Source of the DNA: Bacteroidales bacterium
GTDB taxonomy: Bacteria > Bacteroidota > Bacteroidia > Bacteroidales > F082
DNA length: 64,000 bases
Assembly: GCA_028277395.1 (NCBI GenBank)
Contig: JANQGJ010000080.1
Location: 54,085-118,084, forward strand
Reading direction: 5' to 3'
The translations under genes and the position numbers were made by a program. The notes beneath the pieces were generated by a model, which worked only from the letters and a program-made list of their open reading frames with translations, searched no databases and had not been told where the DNA came from. Positions 1 to 9,217 of this stretch are shown here, one piece after another; position 1 is the stretch's first letter, and every line of letters starts with the position of its first letter.

Positions 1-1078
1 GAACGTCCTGTTTACCCGGGAATTCCTCCAGATATTCATGTAACCAAACTGCCCAGTTTCGTGATGTTGAGATTTTATCATTTTCAAGATTCAAAAACTC
101 ATTTGCAGGTACATTCTCCGGCAGGATAAAGCTACCTTCAGCTTTTAACATCGCAGGAAAAATAATACAATGAAAAACAATATTGTCTTTACCAATAAAA
201 TGTAGCATTTTGGTGCCTTCGTCCTTCCAGTAAGGCTCCCAGTTGTTGCCGGTTTCTTCAGACCATTCTTTGGAAGCTGAAATATATCCAATAGGAGCAT
301 CAAACCATACATAAAGTACTTTACCTTCAGAATCTTTAACAGGAACTTTTACTCCCCAGTCCAGATCACGGGTTACTGCACGGGGTTTCAAACCCTGATC
401 AATCCATGATTTAACCTGACCGTAAACATTAGGTTTCCAGTCGTCTTTGTGTCCTTCAATAATCCACTCGTCTAGCCAACCTTCGTATTCATTAAGAGGC
501 AAATACCAGTGTTTTGTTTCTTTAAGTACAGGAACGTTTCCACTTAATGCCGATTTAGGATTTTTGAGTTCCATCGGGCTTAAAGAGGTTCCACAGTTTT
601 CACACTGGTCGCCATAAGCTTTTTCAAAAGAACAATGAGGGCAGGTTCCGGTTATGTACCTGTCAGCCAGAAACTGTTGGTTTTCCTCATCATAATATTG
701 CTTATTGGTTTTTTCGATGAACTTATTATTATCATAAAGCTCTTTAAAAAAATCAGAGGCAGTACTGTGATGTATTGGTGCTGAAGTTCTTGAATAAACA
801 TCGAAAGAAATACCAAAATCTGAAAAAGATTTTTTTATAATACCATGATACTTGTCAACAATATCCTGAGGAGTTACTCCCTGTTGACGTGCTTTAATGG
901 TTATTGGTACACCATGTTCATCAGAACCACCAATAAACAAAACATCTTTGTTATTCATTCGAAGGTAACGTGCATAAATATCTGCAGGAACATAAACTCC
1001 TGCAAGATGTCCGATATGAATAGGGCCGTTGGCATATGGCAATGCCGATGTAATGGTGTATCTTTTAATGTCTGTCAT
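1..1078 (-). CDS. metG: Methionyl-tRNA synthetase, C-terminus cut off by window edge
   Basis: Charges tRNA-Met with methionine in the cytoplasm. The reading frame is open from an ATG at 1078 to the left edge, giving the first 359 residues. The class I HIGH signature is at residues 21-24 (after NGPI). Two zinc-knuckle CxxC pairs lie at C146/C149 and C159/C162, the MetG connective-peptide metal site. The second signature is KISTS at 335-339, followed by RNWAVW; this replaces textbook KMSKS, and I recall the same variant from other Bacteroidota MetG. The anticodon-binding and C-terminal tRNA-binding domains would lie outside the window. It is divergent from the carboxypeptidase gene with a gap of about 115 bp. 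Identification is secure. Confidence 0.96.
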   Translation of the reverse strand, partial: MTDIKRYTITSALPYANGPIHIGHLAGVYVPADIYARYLRMNNKDVLFIGGSDEHGVPITIKARQQGVTPQDIVDKYHGIIKKSFSDFGISFDVYSRTSAPIHHSTASDFFKELYDNNKFIEKTNKQYYDEENQQFLADRYITGTCPHCSFEKAYGDQCENCGTSLSPMELKNPKSALSGNVPVLKETKHWYLPLNEYEGWLDEWIIEGHKDDWKPNVYGQVKSWIDQGLKPRAVTRDLDWGVKVPVKDSEGKVLYVWFDAPIGYISASKEWSEETGNNWEPYWKDEGTKMLHFIGKDNIVFHCIIFPAMLKAEGSFILPENVPANEFLNLENDKISTSRNWAVWLHEYLEEFPGKQDV

Positions 1079-1115
1079 GTTAATATATTTTCTTATCAGC
1101 TAAAAATAATATTGA

Positions 1116-1123
1116 TAGATTTG
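1116..1123 (+). promoter_or_regulatory. -7 element of a Bacteroidota-type promoter for the LD-carboxypeptidase gene
   Basis: TAGATTTG fits the TAnnTTTG consensus. Transcription would begin near 1130, which argues for the ATG codons at 1184 or 1193 rather than a TTG at 1136 as the start of the gene downstream. No clear -33 TTG at ideal spacing was found. Confidence 0.45.
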
Positions 1124-1192
1124 TAGCCGGAACTCTTGAATGAAAATTTACAAATTTCAGTAATTTCGGCAAAGTTAACCAATATGTTCAAA

Positions 1193-2095
1193 ATGATAAG
1201 ACCGCCATTTCTTAAAAAAGGAGATAAGATTGGAATTGTTGCTCCGGCAAGGAAAATAAGCAAGGAAGAAATTTCATTTTCGCTTAAAATAGTTGGAAAT
1301 TACGGTTATGATGTTGTGTTTAATCATAATCTGTTTGCTGAAGATAACCAGTATGCCGGAAATGATGAATTAAGGACTAATGAACTTCAACAAATGCTTG
1401 ACGATACTTCAGTTAAAGCAATTATGTTTGCAAGGGGAGGGTATGGTACTGTTAGAATTATTGACCACATAAATTTTAATCGATTTATTAAAAATCCGTG
1501 CTGGTTAATTGGATACAGTGATATAACAGTAATACACAGCCATGTAAACAAAAATTATGGTGTTAAAACCTTACATGCTACAATGCCTGTAAATTTTCCT
1601 GAAAACGAAAAAGGAGCCATTGAATCATTGTTTAGTATCCTGACCGGAGAAAGTTATAATACAATGTTTGTTTCGAATAAATTGAACAGGAATGGTGTTG
1701 CCAGAGGAATATTAACCGGGGGAAATCTATCAGTACTATATAGTTTACTTGGCAGTGATTCATTTCCTGATACTGATGGTAAAATTTTGTTTCTTGAAGA
1801 TCTTGACGAATACCTGTATCATATTGACAGGATGATGATGGCATTAAAAAGAGCAGGAAAACTTGAAAATCTTGCCGGAATTCTTATTGGAGGAATGACA
1901 AAAATGAATGACAATGATATTCCTTTTGGAAAAACTGCTGAAGAGATTATCCGTGATACCGTAGCTGAGTACAATTATCCGGTGTATTTTGGATTTCCTT
2001 CAGGTCATATAAATAATAATATTGCTTTGGTTATGGGTAGTGAAGTGTCCATAACAGAAACTAAAAACGGAACAATTACCTTTTCTTATGTTTGA
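1193..2095 (+). CDS. ldcA: LD-carboxypeptidase (peptidase family S66, LdcA-like)
   Basis: Family S66 enzymes cleave the L,D bond of murein tetrapeptides during peptidoglycan recycling. With the ATG at 1193 the protein has 300 residues and starts MIRPPFLKKGDKIGIVAPA, the usual beginning of the family. S109 (in GYSD) is the nucleophile position, E202 (in FLEDLDE) and H272 (in FPSGH) complete the Ser-Glu-His triad, and the RGGYG oxyanion loop is at 81-85. The frame also extends to a TTG at 1136 and an ATG at 1184; the TTG version adds residues without family character. No signal peptide is visible, so a cytoplasmic recycling role is likely. Some S66 members are microcin-self-immunity proteins (MccF), but nothing nearby supports that. 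Confidence 0.9.
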   Translation: MIRPPFLKKGDKIGIVAPARKISKEEISFSLKIVGNYGYDVVFNHNLFAEDNQYAGNDELRTNELQQMLDDTSVKAIMFARGGYGTVRIIDHINFNRFIKNPCWLIGYSDITVIHSHVNKNYGVKTLHATMPVNFPENEKGAIESLFSILTGESYNTMFVSNKLNRNGVARGILTGGNLSVLYSLLGSDSFPDTDGKILFLEDLDEYLYHIDRMMMALKRAGKLENLAGILIGGMTKMNDNDIPFGKTAEEIIRDTVAEYNYPVYFGFPSGHINNNIALVMGSEVSITETKNGTITFSYV

Positions 2096-2201
2096 TTTGT
2101 TAAAGTCTGATTAACAGATATTGCCGTATTTTTATGGTTATATGGAACCTGCAGTTGATTGCAGTAAATTAATTTTATCCACCCAATTAAATGGATATGG
2201 T

Positions 2202-2900
2202 ATGAAAGATCCTTTTGAAAAAGCTTTTTTTGACTATCTGAATGGTAAAGAAAAAACGGAGATAACAGTTCATTGCAATAAGGGTGATGATGAAGTAATA
2301 CCTGTATCATATTTTTTCAGAGAGTATGAAATGATGCCTGAGCTGGAGAAGAAAGCGATTGATCTGTGTTCAGGAAAAATCCTTGATATTGGCGCAGGGT
2401 CGGGAGTGCATTCATTGTACCTTCAATCAAAGGGAATGGATGTAACAGCACTTGATATATCGCCCGGATTTGTTGAAGTTATGAAAAAACGGAGATTAAT
2501 AAAGGTGATAAACTCTGATATTTTTGATTTTAGTGAAGGCAAATTTGATACAATGCTAATGCTGATGAACGGAATAGGATTTACAAAAACATTTGAAGGA
2601 TTGTCAGTATTTCTTGAACGGGCTAAAAATTTACTCAACCCGGGAGGACAACTGATACTGGATTCTTCCGACCTATTGTATCTTTACGAAGATGAGGATG
2701 GCACATATTCAATAAATCTAAACGACCGGTATTATGGTGAAGTTGAATATATAATTGAATATGATGGAGTCACCGGAAAAGCTTTCAGATGGCTGTATAT
2801 TGATTTTGATAATCTTTCAATGATTGCTGAACAGGCTGGTTTTAACTGTGAATTGATTTTTGAGGATGATCATTACAATTATTTAGCCAGGTTGTATTGA
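2202..2900 (+). CDS. Class I SAM-dependent methyltransferase, substrate unknown
   Basis: The SAM-binding motif I, KILDIGAGSGVHS, is at residues 59-71, followed by the acidic motif II end VTALDIS, as in class I Rossmann methyltransferases. The ATG at 2202 gives 232 residues beginning MKDPFEKAFFDYLNGK. The frame is open back to a TTG at 2121, but that extension is poor in coding character. The C-terminal half (TFEGLSVFLERAKNLLNPGG) matches the family post-motif region. It lies about 105 bp behind ldcA in the same direction and ends 14 bp from the convergent redoxin gene. The substrate cannot be deduced; a small-molecule methyltransferase is as likely as one acting on protein or RNA. Confidence 0.82.
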   Translation: MKDPFEKAFFDYLNGKEKTEITVHCNKGDDEVIPVSYFFREYEMMPELEKKAIDLCSGKILDIGAGSGVHSLYLQSKGMDVTALDISPGFVEVMKKRRLIKVINSDIFDFSEGKFDTMLMLMNGIGFTKTFEGLSVFLERAKNLLNPGGQLILDSSDLLYLYEDEDGTYSINLNDRYYGEVEYIIEYDGVTGKAFRWLYIDFDNLSMIAEQAGFNCELIFEDDHYNYLARLY

Positions 2901-2914
2901 ACCGTGGAGTGAGA

Positions 2915-3610
2915 TCACATCATTTTTTCAATATACTTTGTTATATATCCCATGTCGGGCCTGTCGTTGGTATATTGACTATGATATTTAAACTTAACAT
3001 ACCTTTTTTCATCAATTATGAAAATAGTTGGAATGTTTTGGGCAACTTTTGTACCTCCCCATTCCTCAGTATATAAAAATAACCCTTTTGATAGTTCTTG
3101 CTTTTCATCCATCAGGACGGGAATATCAAGTTCAATATTATCAGGAACTTTAAATGTATGTGGGAAAAATAGTTTACAGTGTTCAGCCCATTCAATCAGC
3201 CCCTGTGGTGTATTTTCATCTGTTTCAGGATTTTTCCACTTCTCTACGGTATTTATACTTCCGGCAAACGCGTTTTTCCAGTTTTCAAGTGAATCCATGC
3301 TATATGGTAGTACAAAGAATATTTCCATATTCAACTTTTTACGAAGATCCTGCTCTTTCTCGGCCTGTAATACTTCCAGATACTGGTAATGGCAAATTGG
3401 GCACCAAACCTGTGGTGTAACCTTGCCTCTTATAAAAACCAGCATCACTTTTTTACCTTTCAGTTCCGAAAGGGTTACTTCATTTCCGTTATGATCATTG
3501 ATTGTGAAGTTGGAGAATTTTTCTTTTATCTGCACTGGAATGATTGCATCGTTTTGAGCTGTTAAAAAAGATGTTATAAAAATCAAAAGTAGTGTATAAG
3601 TCAGTTTCAT
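2915..3610 (-). CDS. Secreted thioredoxin-fold protein (AhpC/TSA redoxin family)
   Basis: The 231-residue protein starts at an ATG at 3610 with a signal peptide of about 18 residues ending SFLTAQ, so it acts in the periplasm or is exported. A redoxin-type fold follows (NFTINDHNGNEVTLSELKGK, residues 34-53) with a WCPICH motif giving C70 and C73, the CxxC active site of a thiol-disulfide oxidoreductase. The partner or substrate is unknown. It could be a peroxiredoxin-like or a ResA/TlpA-like reductant for extracytoplasmic proteins. The frame is open further upstream to 3667, but those residues lie before the signal peptide and look non-coding. Confidence 0.8.
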   Translation of the reverse strand: MKLTYTLLLIFITSFLTAQNDAIIPVQIKEKFSNFTINDHNGNEVTLSELKGKKVMLVFIRGKVTPQVWCPICHYQYLEVLQAEKEQDLRKKLNMEIFFVLPYSMDSLENWKNAFAGSINTVEKWKNPETDENTPQGLIEWAEHCKLFFPHTFKVPDNIELDIPVLMDEKQELSKGLFLYTEEWGGTKVAQNIPTIFIIDEKRYVKFKYHSQYTNDRPDMGYITKYIEKMM

Positions 3611-3852
3611 AATTAATAAGTTTATATTTCTATTGATTTGATTGTTTGTATTAAACTGGTAATACAAAGATCATTTAACAATAAGCTAAATCAAACAATA
3701 ATAGATGTGCTTAAATTAAAACTAGACGAAAGGAGGTAATACAAAGACTAACAGGAAGATAACTTGCAATTAAATCTACAAATAGATTACAGTTTGTTAA
3801 TGTAAATATAATATATGGTAGTGGATTAATGAACTCCGGAATATTACCAGTT

Positions 3853-4485
3853 TTATTCAACCAGTTTTAAATTTACCAGTCCCATTTTGATCCCGTTCAT
3901 CACCATATCGGTACCCATAATTGCAAGTATTAATCCCATTAGCTTACCAATTACTTTGATCAGATTCATCCCCATTTTTTTTACAATAATATCGCTAAGT
4001 GAAAAAGCAAGGTAAGTCAGATAAATCATAACGGCAAAAATGCCAATAACAATGCCAATATGCAGATAACCGGCATTTGTAACATTATTCATAGCAGTAA
4101 CAATAGTACCGGGTCCTGCCAGAATAGGAATTGCCAATGGTGAAATTGCAACTCCTGTGTCAGTATCCTTATCTCCCAGACTGTGAATTTTTGATTTGGT
4201 TGTCATTAACATTTCAAAGCCGACGTAGAATAAAAGAATACCACCTGTAATCTTAAATGCAGGAATTGTAATGCCAAATACATCAAATATTGATTTACCC
4301 AGTATAACGAATGATGTAACAATAATAAAAGCGGTTATAGTTGATTTTCTGGCAATAAGTTTTTTAGTTCTTTTGTCATTATCAGCTGTTAAACCAAGAA
4401 AAATCGGTGTGTTGGCAATAGGGTTCATTATTGCAAAAAAACCTGTAAAAACGGTAAGACTATATGTAAGTAGTTCGTTTGTCAT
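3853..4485 (-). CDS. marC: MarC family integral membrane protein
   Basis: The 210-residue protein has about six hydrophobic segments and the MarC-type N-terminus, with FFAIMNPIANTPIFL near residues 16-30 and the internal near-repeat PLAIPILAGPGTI near 116-128. Inner-membrane location is clear. MarC was named for the multiple-antibiotic-resistance locus, but no transport substrate has been established for the family. It stands alone, with about 240 bp to the redoxin gene and 61 bp to the pseudouridine synthase gene on the same strand. Confidence 0.87.
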   Translation of the reverse strand: MTNELLTYSLTVFTGFFAIMNPIANTPIFLGLTADNDKRTKKLIARKSTITAFIIVTSFVILGKSIFDVFGITIPAFKITGGILLFYVGFEMLMTTKSKIHSLGDKDTDTGVAISPLAIPILAGPGTIVTAMNNVTNAGYLHIGIVIGIFAVMIYLTYLAFSLSDIIVKKMGMNLIKVIGKLMGLILAIMGTDMVMNGIKMGLVNLKLVE

Positions 4486-4546
4486 AATTTAAAGATTAAC
4501 CTTGTTTTATTTATCGTTTCGAATAATGCGAAACTAATTAATATTT

Positions 4547-5434
4547 TTATTTGTTATACCTGTTCCATCGTTCTTCTTCACGTTTCATAAAAGCATCAAA
4601 CTTTTCAGGGTGATCAATACTATAATTAACCGACAGGTTTGTTTTGGGATGATTGAATTCCAGGCCTGTTGAAGCGAGAAACAGCCCCTTACCCTTGAGT
4701 ATCGGTCCGGTCCCGTATTGTTTATCGCCAGCAATCGGAAAACCACTTTCAGCCATATGAATACGTAGCTGGTGTGTACGTCCGGTATGAGGTGTCAGTT
4801 CAGCAAGTGATAACCAATTAGTTTTCAATGAACGACATCGGTATAAGCAATGGTATTCTGATAGAGCATTTTTATCGTTAACAGGTAATGTAATGGTTCC
4901 TTTATCAGGTATGTTACCAGAAACAACAGCATGGTATTTTTTCTTAATATTCCTGTTCTCAAATTCTTGTCCCAGTTGCATTAGTGACGAAGCAGTTTTA
5001 GCTACCAGCAACAGACCTGAGGTTGGTCTGTCGAGACGATGTACCGGACGTGCCCATCTTAAAGCATCAGGCTCCCCTGATCTTCCTATATTTGCAACAA
5101 GGGCATTTTGAATTGTGTAGTATTTGTTACCGCTAACTTCAATTCCGGCAGGCTTATTGATCAATGCTATGTGTTCATCCTCAAAAATAATTTCCAAATC
5201 AATATTTAAAGGTTTTGGAGGCTTATTTTCAAGATCTACAAGAACAATAGTCTGCCCTTCTTTCAGCCGTAATCCTGATTTTTCCTGCTTGTAATCCACC
5301 AATATTTCACCCTGTTTTATGGCTTTCTTAATACCACTTTTCGATGGAATAAGTGTTATAACTTCAAAGGCATAATCCAGAAGTATTACCGGGGAATCCA
5401 GTTTTGGTACAGTATGTTGTTCAAGTATGATCAC
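4547..5434 (-). CDS. RluA-family pseudouridine synthase
   Basis: Isomerises uridine to pseudouridine in rRNA or tRNA. The 295-residue protein has an S4-like RNA-binding N-terminus (residues 10-70, KAIKQGEILVD) followed by the RluA catalytic domain. The catalytic loop HRLDRPTSGLL puts the nucleophilic aspartate at D135; LINKPAGIEV (91-100) and HTGRTHQLRIHM are further family motifs. It starts with GTG at 5434, and no ATG lies close enough to keep the S4 domain. The target uridine (RluC, RluD or TruC type) cannot be assigned from sequence. It is followed by marC on the same strand and lies 45 bp downstream of tadA. Confidence 0.88.
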   Translation of the reverse strand: MIILEQHTVPKLDSPVILLDYAFEVITLIPSKSGIKKAIKQGEILVDYKQEKSGLRLKEGQTIVLVDLENKPPKPLNIDLEIIFEDEHIALINKPAGIEVSGNKYYTIQNALVANIGRSGEPDALRWARPVHRLDRPTSGLLLVAKTASSLMQLGQEFENRNIKKKYHAVVSGNIPDKGTITLPVNDKNALSEYHCLYRCRSLKTNWLSLAELTPHTGRTHQLRIHMAESGFPIAGDKQYGTGPILKGKGLFLASTGLEFNHPKTNLSVNYSIDHPEKFDAFMKREEERWNRYNK

Positions 5435-5479
5435 TTATAATAAATTAAATTACTGCAGTAATATGCCTGCTACATGAAA

Positions 5480-5944
5480 TCATTTGCTGAGTTTCCTTTT
5501 GTTACTAAAAAAAGTGCTGATTAGTTCACTGCATTCTTTTTCCATAACACCACCTATAATTTTGGTTTTAGGGTGGGTAATGGAATTACTGATTGTAGAA
5601 TAACCTCTTTTACTGTCGTATGCTCCGAAAACAATTTTACCAATTTGTGTCCAAAAAGATGCCCCTGCACACATTGTACATGGTTCAAGGGTAACATATA
5701 ACGTACAATCGTTCAGATATTTACCGCCGATATAATCAGAAGCTGATGTAAATGCCTGCATTTCAGCATGTGCAGTTACATCGTTCAGAGTCTCAGCCAT
5801 ATTATGAGCCCTCGCAATAATTTGATTGTTATAAACAATAATAGCACCCACAGGAACTTCATTTTTATCGAAAGCCTGCTGTGCTTCCTGTAAAGCCATT
5901 TTCATGAAATGTTCATCAGAGTGAATTCCTAGAGTCATAGTCAT
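5480..5944 (-). CDS. tadA: tRNA-specific adenosine deaminase-like nucleoside deaminase
   Basis: The 154-residue zinc-dependent deaminase has the cytidine/deoxycytidylate deaminase fold. The HAE motif provides zinc ligand H59 and proton shuttle E61, and EPCTMC provides C89 and C92. The length and the N-terminal EVPVGAIIV match TadA, which converts A34 to inosine in tRNA-Arg(ACG). A guanine deaminase of the same family is the main alternative, since both share these motifs. The gene begins 7 bp after the symporter stop on the same strand, so it is probably transcribed with it. Confidence 0.82.
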   Translation of the reverse strand: MTMTLGIHSDEHFMKMALQEAQQAFDKNEVPVGAIIVYNNQIIARAHNMAETLNDVTAHAEMQAFTSASDYIGGKYLNDCTLYVTLEPCTMCAGASFWTQIGKIVFGAYDSKRGYSTISNSITHPKTKIIGGVMEKECSELISTFFSNKRKLSK

Positions 5945-5951
5945 AAAGCGA

Positions 5952-7391
5952 TTATTTTTTCTTAGGATTGTTAACTAAATCAGTAATTTTCATGCCAATA
6001 AGAAGTATTATGCTTTCAAGAATAATTGATGGAACAAATGAAGATTTAGGATTGAAACTTTCAGGAGAATTTAATCCCCAAACAAACAAAACCAGATTTA
6101 TAATGAATGCAGATAACAGGCTTATAATTACTGTTTTACGGTAGTTGAATGCATTCTTCTTAATAAGTGCAAATAGCGTAATTGGTGCAAAAATTGTGAT
6201 AGTTGAAATTCCAACCACCATTAAATCAACAATATTTGGGAAAACCATTGCCATAAAAAGAGCTGTAACTCCAAATATAACGGTGGCAACCCTTATCATG
6301 AGATGAGCTTTGGCAGGCGATACAAGCTTCTTACTTCCCCAGCCAACAAAATCCTTAACTGCCGAAATAGAAATAATATTTAAAAAACTATCGCCTGATG
6401 ACATCAGAGCCGATAATAATCCCACAATAGCGAAAGCCATAATGAAACCGCTGCTATGCCTGTCGATGAAGAGATACGCAACACCGGCTGTCTGATCAGG
6501 TGAAATTTCCGTGTCGGTTACCAAACGTACAGCCATTCCTACCATTGGAAAAATTATATAGAAAGGAAGCATTCCCAGTCCGGACCATAACGACACTTTT
6601 TTGGCAGTTCTACTATCTTTAGCTGCAAGTACCCGTTGCCAAATATCCATACGTGCCAGTACTGACCATGAAAGAAAAATTGGTGTGCCAACCAGGAAAA
6701 CAATACCAAGCTGGGTGCCGTTCAACATTTCGGCCGGAAGTTCGTTTAACCTGTTAAAATGTTCTGTGTCAGATAGTATGCCGGGAATAAAAATAAGAAA
6801 TATCATAATTACTATAGCAACAAACTGAATAGTATCGGTTATAATAACTCCTGACAAACCTGCAATTGCAGTGTAAGCAATAATAATAAATGCAGAGATT
6901 AAAACAGCTGTGGTATATCCTATTTCAAAAGAGAACTTTAACAGACTTGCCATTGCCACAAACTGTGCAGCTAGAATAAAGAAGAAAATAAAAATATTTA
7001 CTCCGCTAACCGTTGCTGAAAATATTTTTGAAAATCCTTTCTCATTATCTGAAGTATAGCTGTGATTCAGAAAATGCGGAAAGCTGTAAATATTGTTACT
7101 TGAGCCAAAATCACGTATTTTTCCGGCATATTTCCACATTATTCCAAACCCTATAACATATGCTATTCCAATGGCAATGGCGGCAAACCCAGATTCATAC
7201 CCAAGAGCCATAAGACCGATAGATGTGCCTCCTCCTACAAAAGTTGCGAGTACTGTAAAAACCAGAGGTAGTGTTTTCGTATTCCTGTTGTTTACAAGAT
7301 ACTGATCAAGGTCAGATGTTTTCAGATGCCTTAATGATAAATACACTATTACAACCAGGTACAATACAATAAAAAAAATCAGCCAACCCAT
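5952..7391 (-). CDS. Sodium:solute symporter (SSS family)
   Basis: The 479-residue membrane protein has about 13 hydrophobic segments spread over its whole length. The region near residues 35-80 (RNTKTLPLVFTVLATFVGGG then a glycine-rich helix) and the YTAIAGLSGVIITDTIQF segment are typical of SSS transporters, which take up sugars, amino acids, pantothenate or other solutes with sodium. The substrate cannot be read from the sequence. The start is an ATG at 7391, giving an N-terminal first helix directly. It lies just upstream of tadA on the same strand and downstream of a 16-bp tandem repeat. Confidence 0.85.
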   Translation of the reverse strand: MGWLIFFIVLYLVVIVYLSLRHLKTSDLDQYLVNNRNTKTLPLVFTVLATFVGGGTSIGLMALGYESGFAAIAIGIAYVIGFGIMWKYAGKIRDFGSSNNIYSFPHFLNHSYTSDNEKGFSKIFSATVSGVNIFIFFFILAAQFVAMASLLKFSFEIGYTTAVLISAFIIIAYTAIAGLSGVIITDTIQFVAIVIMIFLIFIPGILSDTEHFNRLNELPAEMLNGTQLGIVFLVGTPIFLSWSVLARMDIWQRVLAAKDSRTAKKVSLWSGLGMLPFYIIFPMVGMAVRLVTDTEISPDQTAGVAYLFIDRHSSGFIMAFAIVGLLSALMSSGDSFLNIISISAVKDFVGWGSKKLVSPAKAHLMIRVATVIFGVTALFMAMVFPNIVDLMVVGISTITIFAPITLFALIKKNAFNYRKTVIISLLSAFIINLVLFVWGLNSPESFNPKSSFVPSIILESIILLIGMKITDLVNNPKKK

Positions 7392-7423
7392 AACTATATT
7401 TTAATCTGTTTTCGAGTTTGAAT

Positions 7424-7630
7424 CATTGTTCGATTGTTCGATTGCTTCATTGTTATATTGTACGAACTAAGCATGATTAAATACTGGTATTTCTGAAGTC
7501 TATCATCTTCAAATCATCAAATTTTCGCACCCAACAATCGAACCATCCAACAATTGAGCCATCCAATAATTGAACCATCCAACAATTGAGCCATCCAATA
7601 ATCTAGCCATCCAACAATTGAACCCATCCA
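7424..7630. repeat. Tandem 16-bp repeat with an opposed copy; five exact-length units at 7543-7622
   Basis: Five adjoining 16-bp units with consensus CCATCCAAYAATTGAR occupy 7543-7622, preceded by a partial unit from 7530. Units alternate AACAATTGAG and AATAATTGAA, so there is also a 32-bp order. At 7424-7460 the same motif runs in the opposite orientation (CATTGTTCGATTGTTCGATT), so a transcript from the minus strand could fold into a long imperfect hairpin between the sensor gene and the symporter. Related degenerate copies occur near 9405-9555, 10729-10796 and 13255-13290. Confidence 0.75.
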
Positions 7631-7645
7631 TTTCAAATTACCAAA

Positions 7646-9217
7646 TCAAAACCTTGCCTTAATATACTCATTAACTTCTTTAAGCGATGATATTTCCGGA
7701 GAAGCATTACCTGACCTGACATAAAATTTTTCAACTTCATTTCCCTGCTTATTTTTGGTTTTAAGAAAAACAGGGTGATCTGATGAAAGGATTTGGATGG
7801 AACAGACAGTTTTTCCATCAAATTCATGAAAGCTCATACTTAAAAATTCATTGGCAAAAGCAATCCCATATTGATTGTTAATGAGCTTCCTAAGATGAAG
7901 TTCAAAATAATCAGCATTCTTTTTTCGTAATGTGTTAAAATCGTTTTCCAGTCCCAAAATGTTCATATCATCACTTACACCTATAAACAAAGTCCCTCCT
8001 TTGGCATTAGCAAAAGCAGCAATACTTTTCAGTATAACGTTCTCAAGTATTTTGTTAACTTTTTCCTCATGATAATCCCATCTGAGTGATGATTTAAACT
8101 CAACAAATTCTGTTTCACCTTCTTTTATTAATGTGAGAATTTCGTTGTCTTCCAATATTGGAATTTCACTGTTATATGTTGTTGAATTTATACCCTTTCT
8201 TTTAAAAAACAGCAGATATAAAAATACTAAAGTCAAAAGTCCGAAAAAGGCAGACAAATAAATATAAACCATCTCCTGCTTTCGTTCAGTTTCAGCAAGA
8301 TCGGAAGCTGATATTGTAACAGCAAAACCATCGACTCCAACAGCCGGTGTCAGGTTTACAATCCTTGTCCAGTAATTTTTGTTGAATTTTTCAAAAGAGT
8401 AGGAGTGAGGGTTTTTTGTTTCTGAATTTTTCCATGTATTAATCAACTTGTCGATATCAACGCTTAATAGTTTATAAGTGTTAATACTTGTAGTATCATT
8501 GGTAATAATTGGTGTAACAATGCTGTTATCAGTACCTAGTATTGAAACCAACGGGTTTTCAAACCTGAGTACTGAAGCAAAATTCCTGCTGATTTCATGC
8601 GCACTGTAAATCAATCCAACCACAACAGAATCCCCGGTATTATTCAAAGATTTAAATATGATTGAGACGAAATTATTCAGCTCCTGAATTTGTTTTTCCG
8701 ATGCCCTCCATACGTATTCAGATGATTTCAATGAATTAGTGATATGTTCAATATTTTGATCATTGGGAAAAACTCTGTAAACATCGGTCCATTCACTTAA
8801 TACATCGAGGTTGTTATTAAGTCTTTTCCAGCCGGCAAGACTGTCGTTCAGAACTGTATCAAAAGTTGTTGCCCATGATGAATTATCCCTGAATATAATA
8901 TAGCTGAAGTTTTTTCCTGACAGAGCCACACCTTTAAGATAACTTTCGGATAATATCAGTTCTGTGAAATAGGCATCAAGTTTTTTATTGTCGGGGTTGC
9001 TGAAGTCAGTATTATTATTTTTTAATTTAACCTCATTTATAGAAAGTTCCACTGATGACAGAAAGTTTTCCAGGCTGTTTTTAAAAGATGATGAAGCATC
9101 GGAAATGATTTCATCAGCGAAAGTATCTTCTTTGCTTTTAAGCCAGAAAGTAACAAGGCTTGCTATTGTAACAATTAAAAAAATCCCTGCAATCAGGATT
9201 TTAAGCTTTTGTGTCAT
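7646..9217 (-). CDS. Membrane-anchored sensor fused to a cytoplasmic AlbA_2 (Schlafen-type) domain
   Basis: The 523-residue protein has a first transmembrane helix at about residues 6-26, an extracytoplasmic region of about 285 residues, a second helix at about 316-339 followed by KRKG, then a cytoplasmic part. Residues about 365-500 form an AlbA_2 domain: GETEFVEFKSSLRWD, then IAAFANAKGGTLFIGVSDD, the conserved heart of the family. AlbA_2 usually sits in cytoplasmic regulators or Schlafen-like proteins. Here it takes the place of the kinase or cyclase domain of a two-helix receptor. The outer region has the helical-then-mixed composition of PDC/Cache-type sensors, but this is inference. Signal and output are unknown. 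It is monocistronic as far as visible. Confidence 0.72.
   Translation of the reverse strand: MTQKLKILIAGIFLIVTIASLVTFWLKSKEDTFADEIISDASSSFKNSLENFLSSVELSINEVKLKNNNTDFSNPDNKKLDAYFTELILSESYLKGVALSGKNFSYIIFRDNSSWATTFDTVLNDSLAGWKRLNNNLDVLSEWTDVYRVFPNDQNIEHITNSLKSSEYVWRASEKQIQELNNFVSIIFKSLNNTGDSVVVGLIYSAHEISRNFASVLRFENPLVSILGTDNSIVTPIITNDTTSINTYKLLSVDIDKLINTWKNSETKNPHSYSFEKFNKNYWTRIVNLTPAVGVDGFAVTISASDLAETERKQEMVYIYLSAFFGLLTLVFLYLLFFKRKGINSTTYNSEIPILEDNEILTLIKEGETEFVEFKSSLRWDYHEEKVNKILENVILKSIAAFANAKGGTLFIGVSDDMNILGLENDFNTLRKKNADYFELHLRKLINNQYGIAFANEFLSMSFHEFDGKTVCSIQILSSDHPVFLKTKNKQGNEVEKFYVRSGNASPEISSLKEVNEYIKARF

Noticed and set aside
845..1126. Plus-strand 93-codon frame opposite metG
   Set aside because: Lies antisense to the clearly coding metG sequence and has no protein features.
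7424..7630. CRISPR array
   Set aside because: The 16-bp units adjoin without spacers and no cas genes are near.
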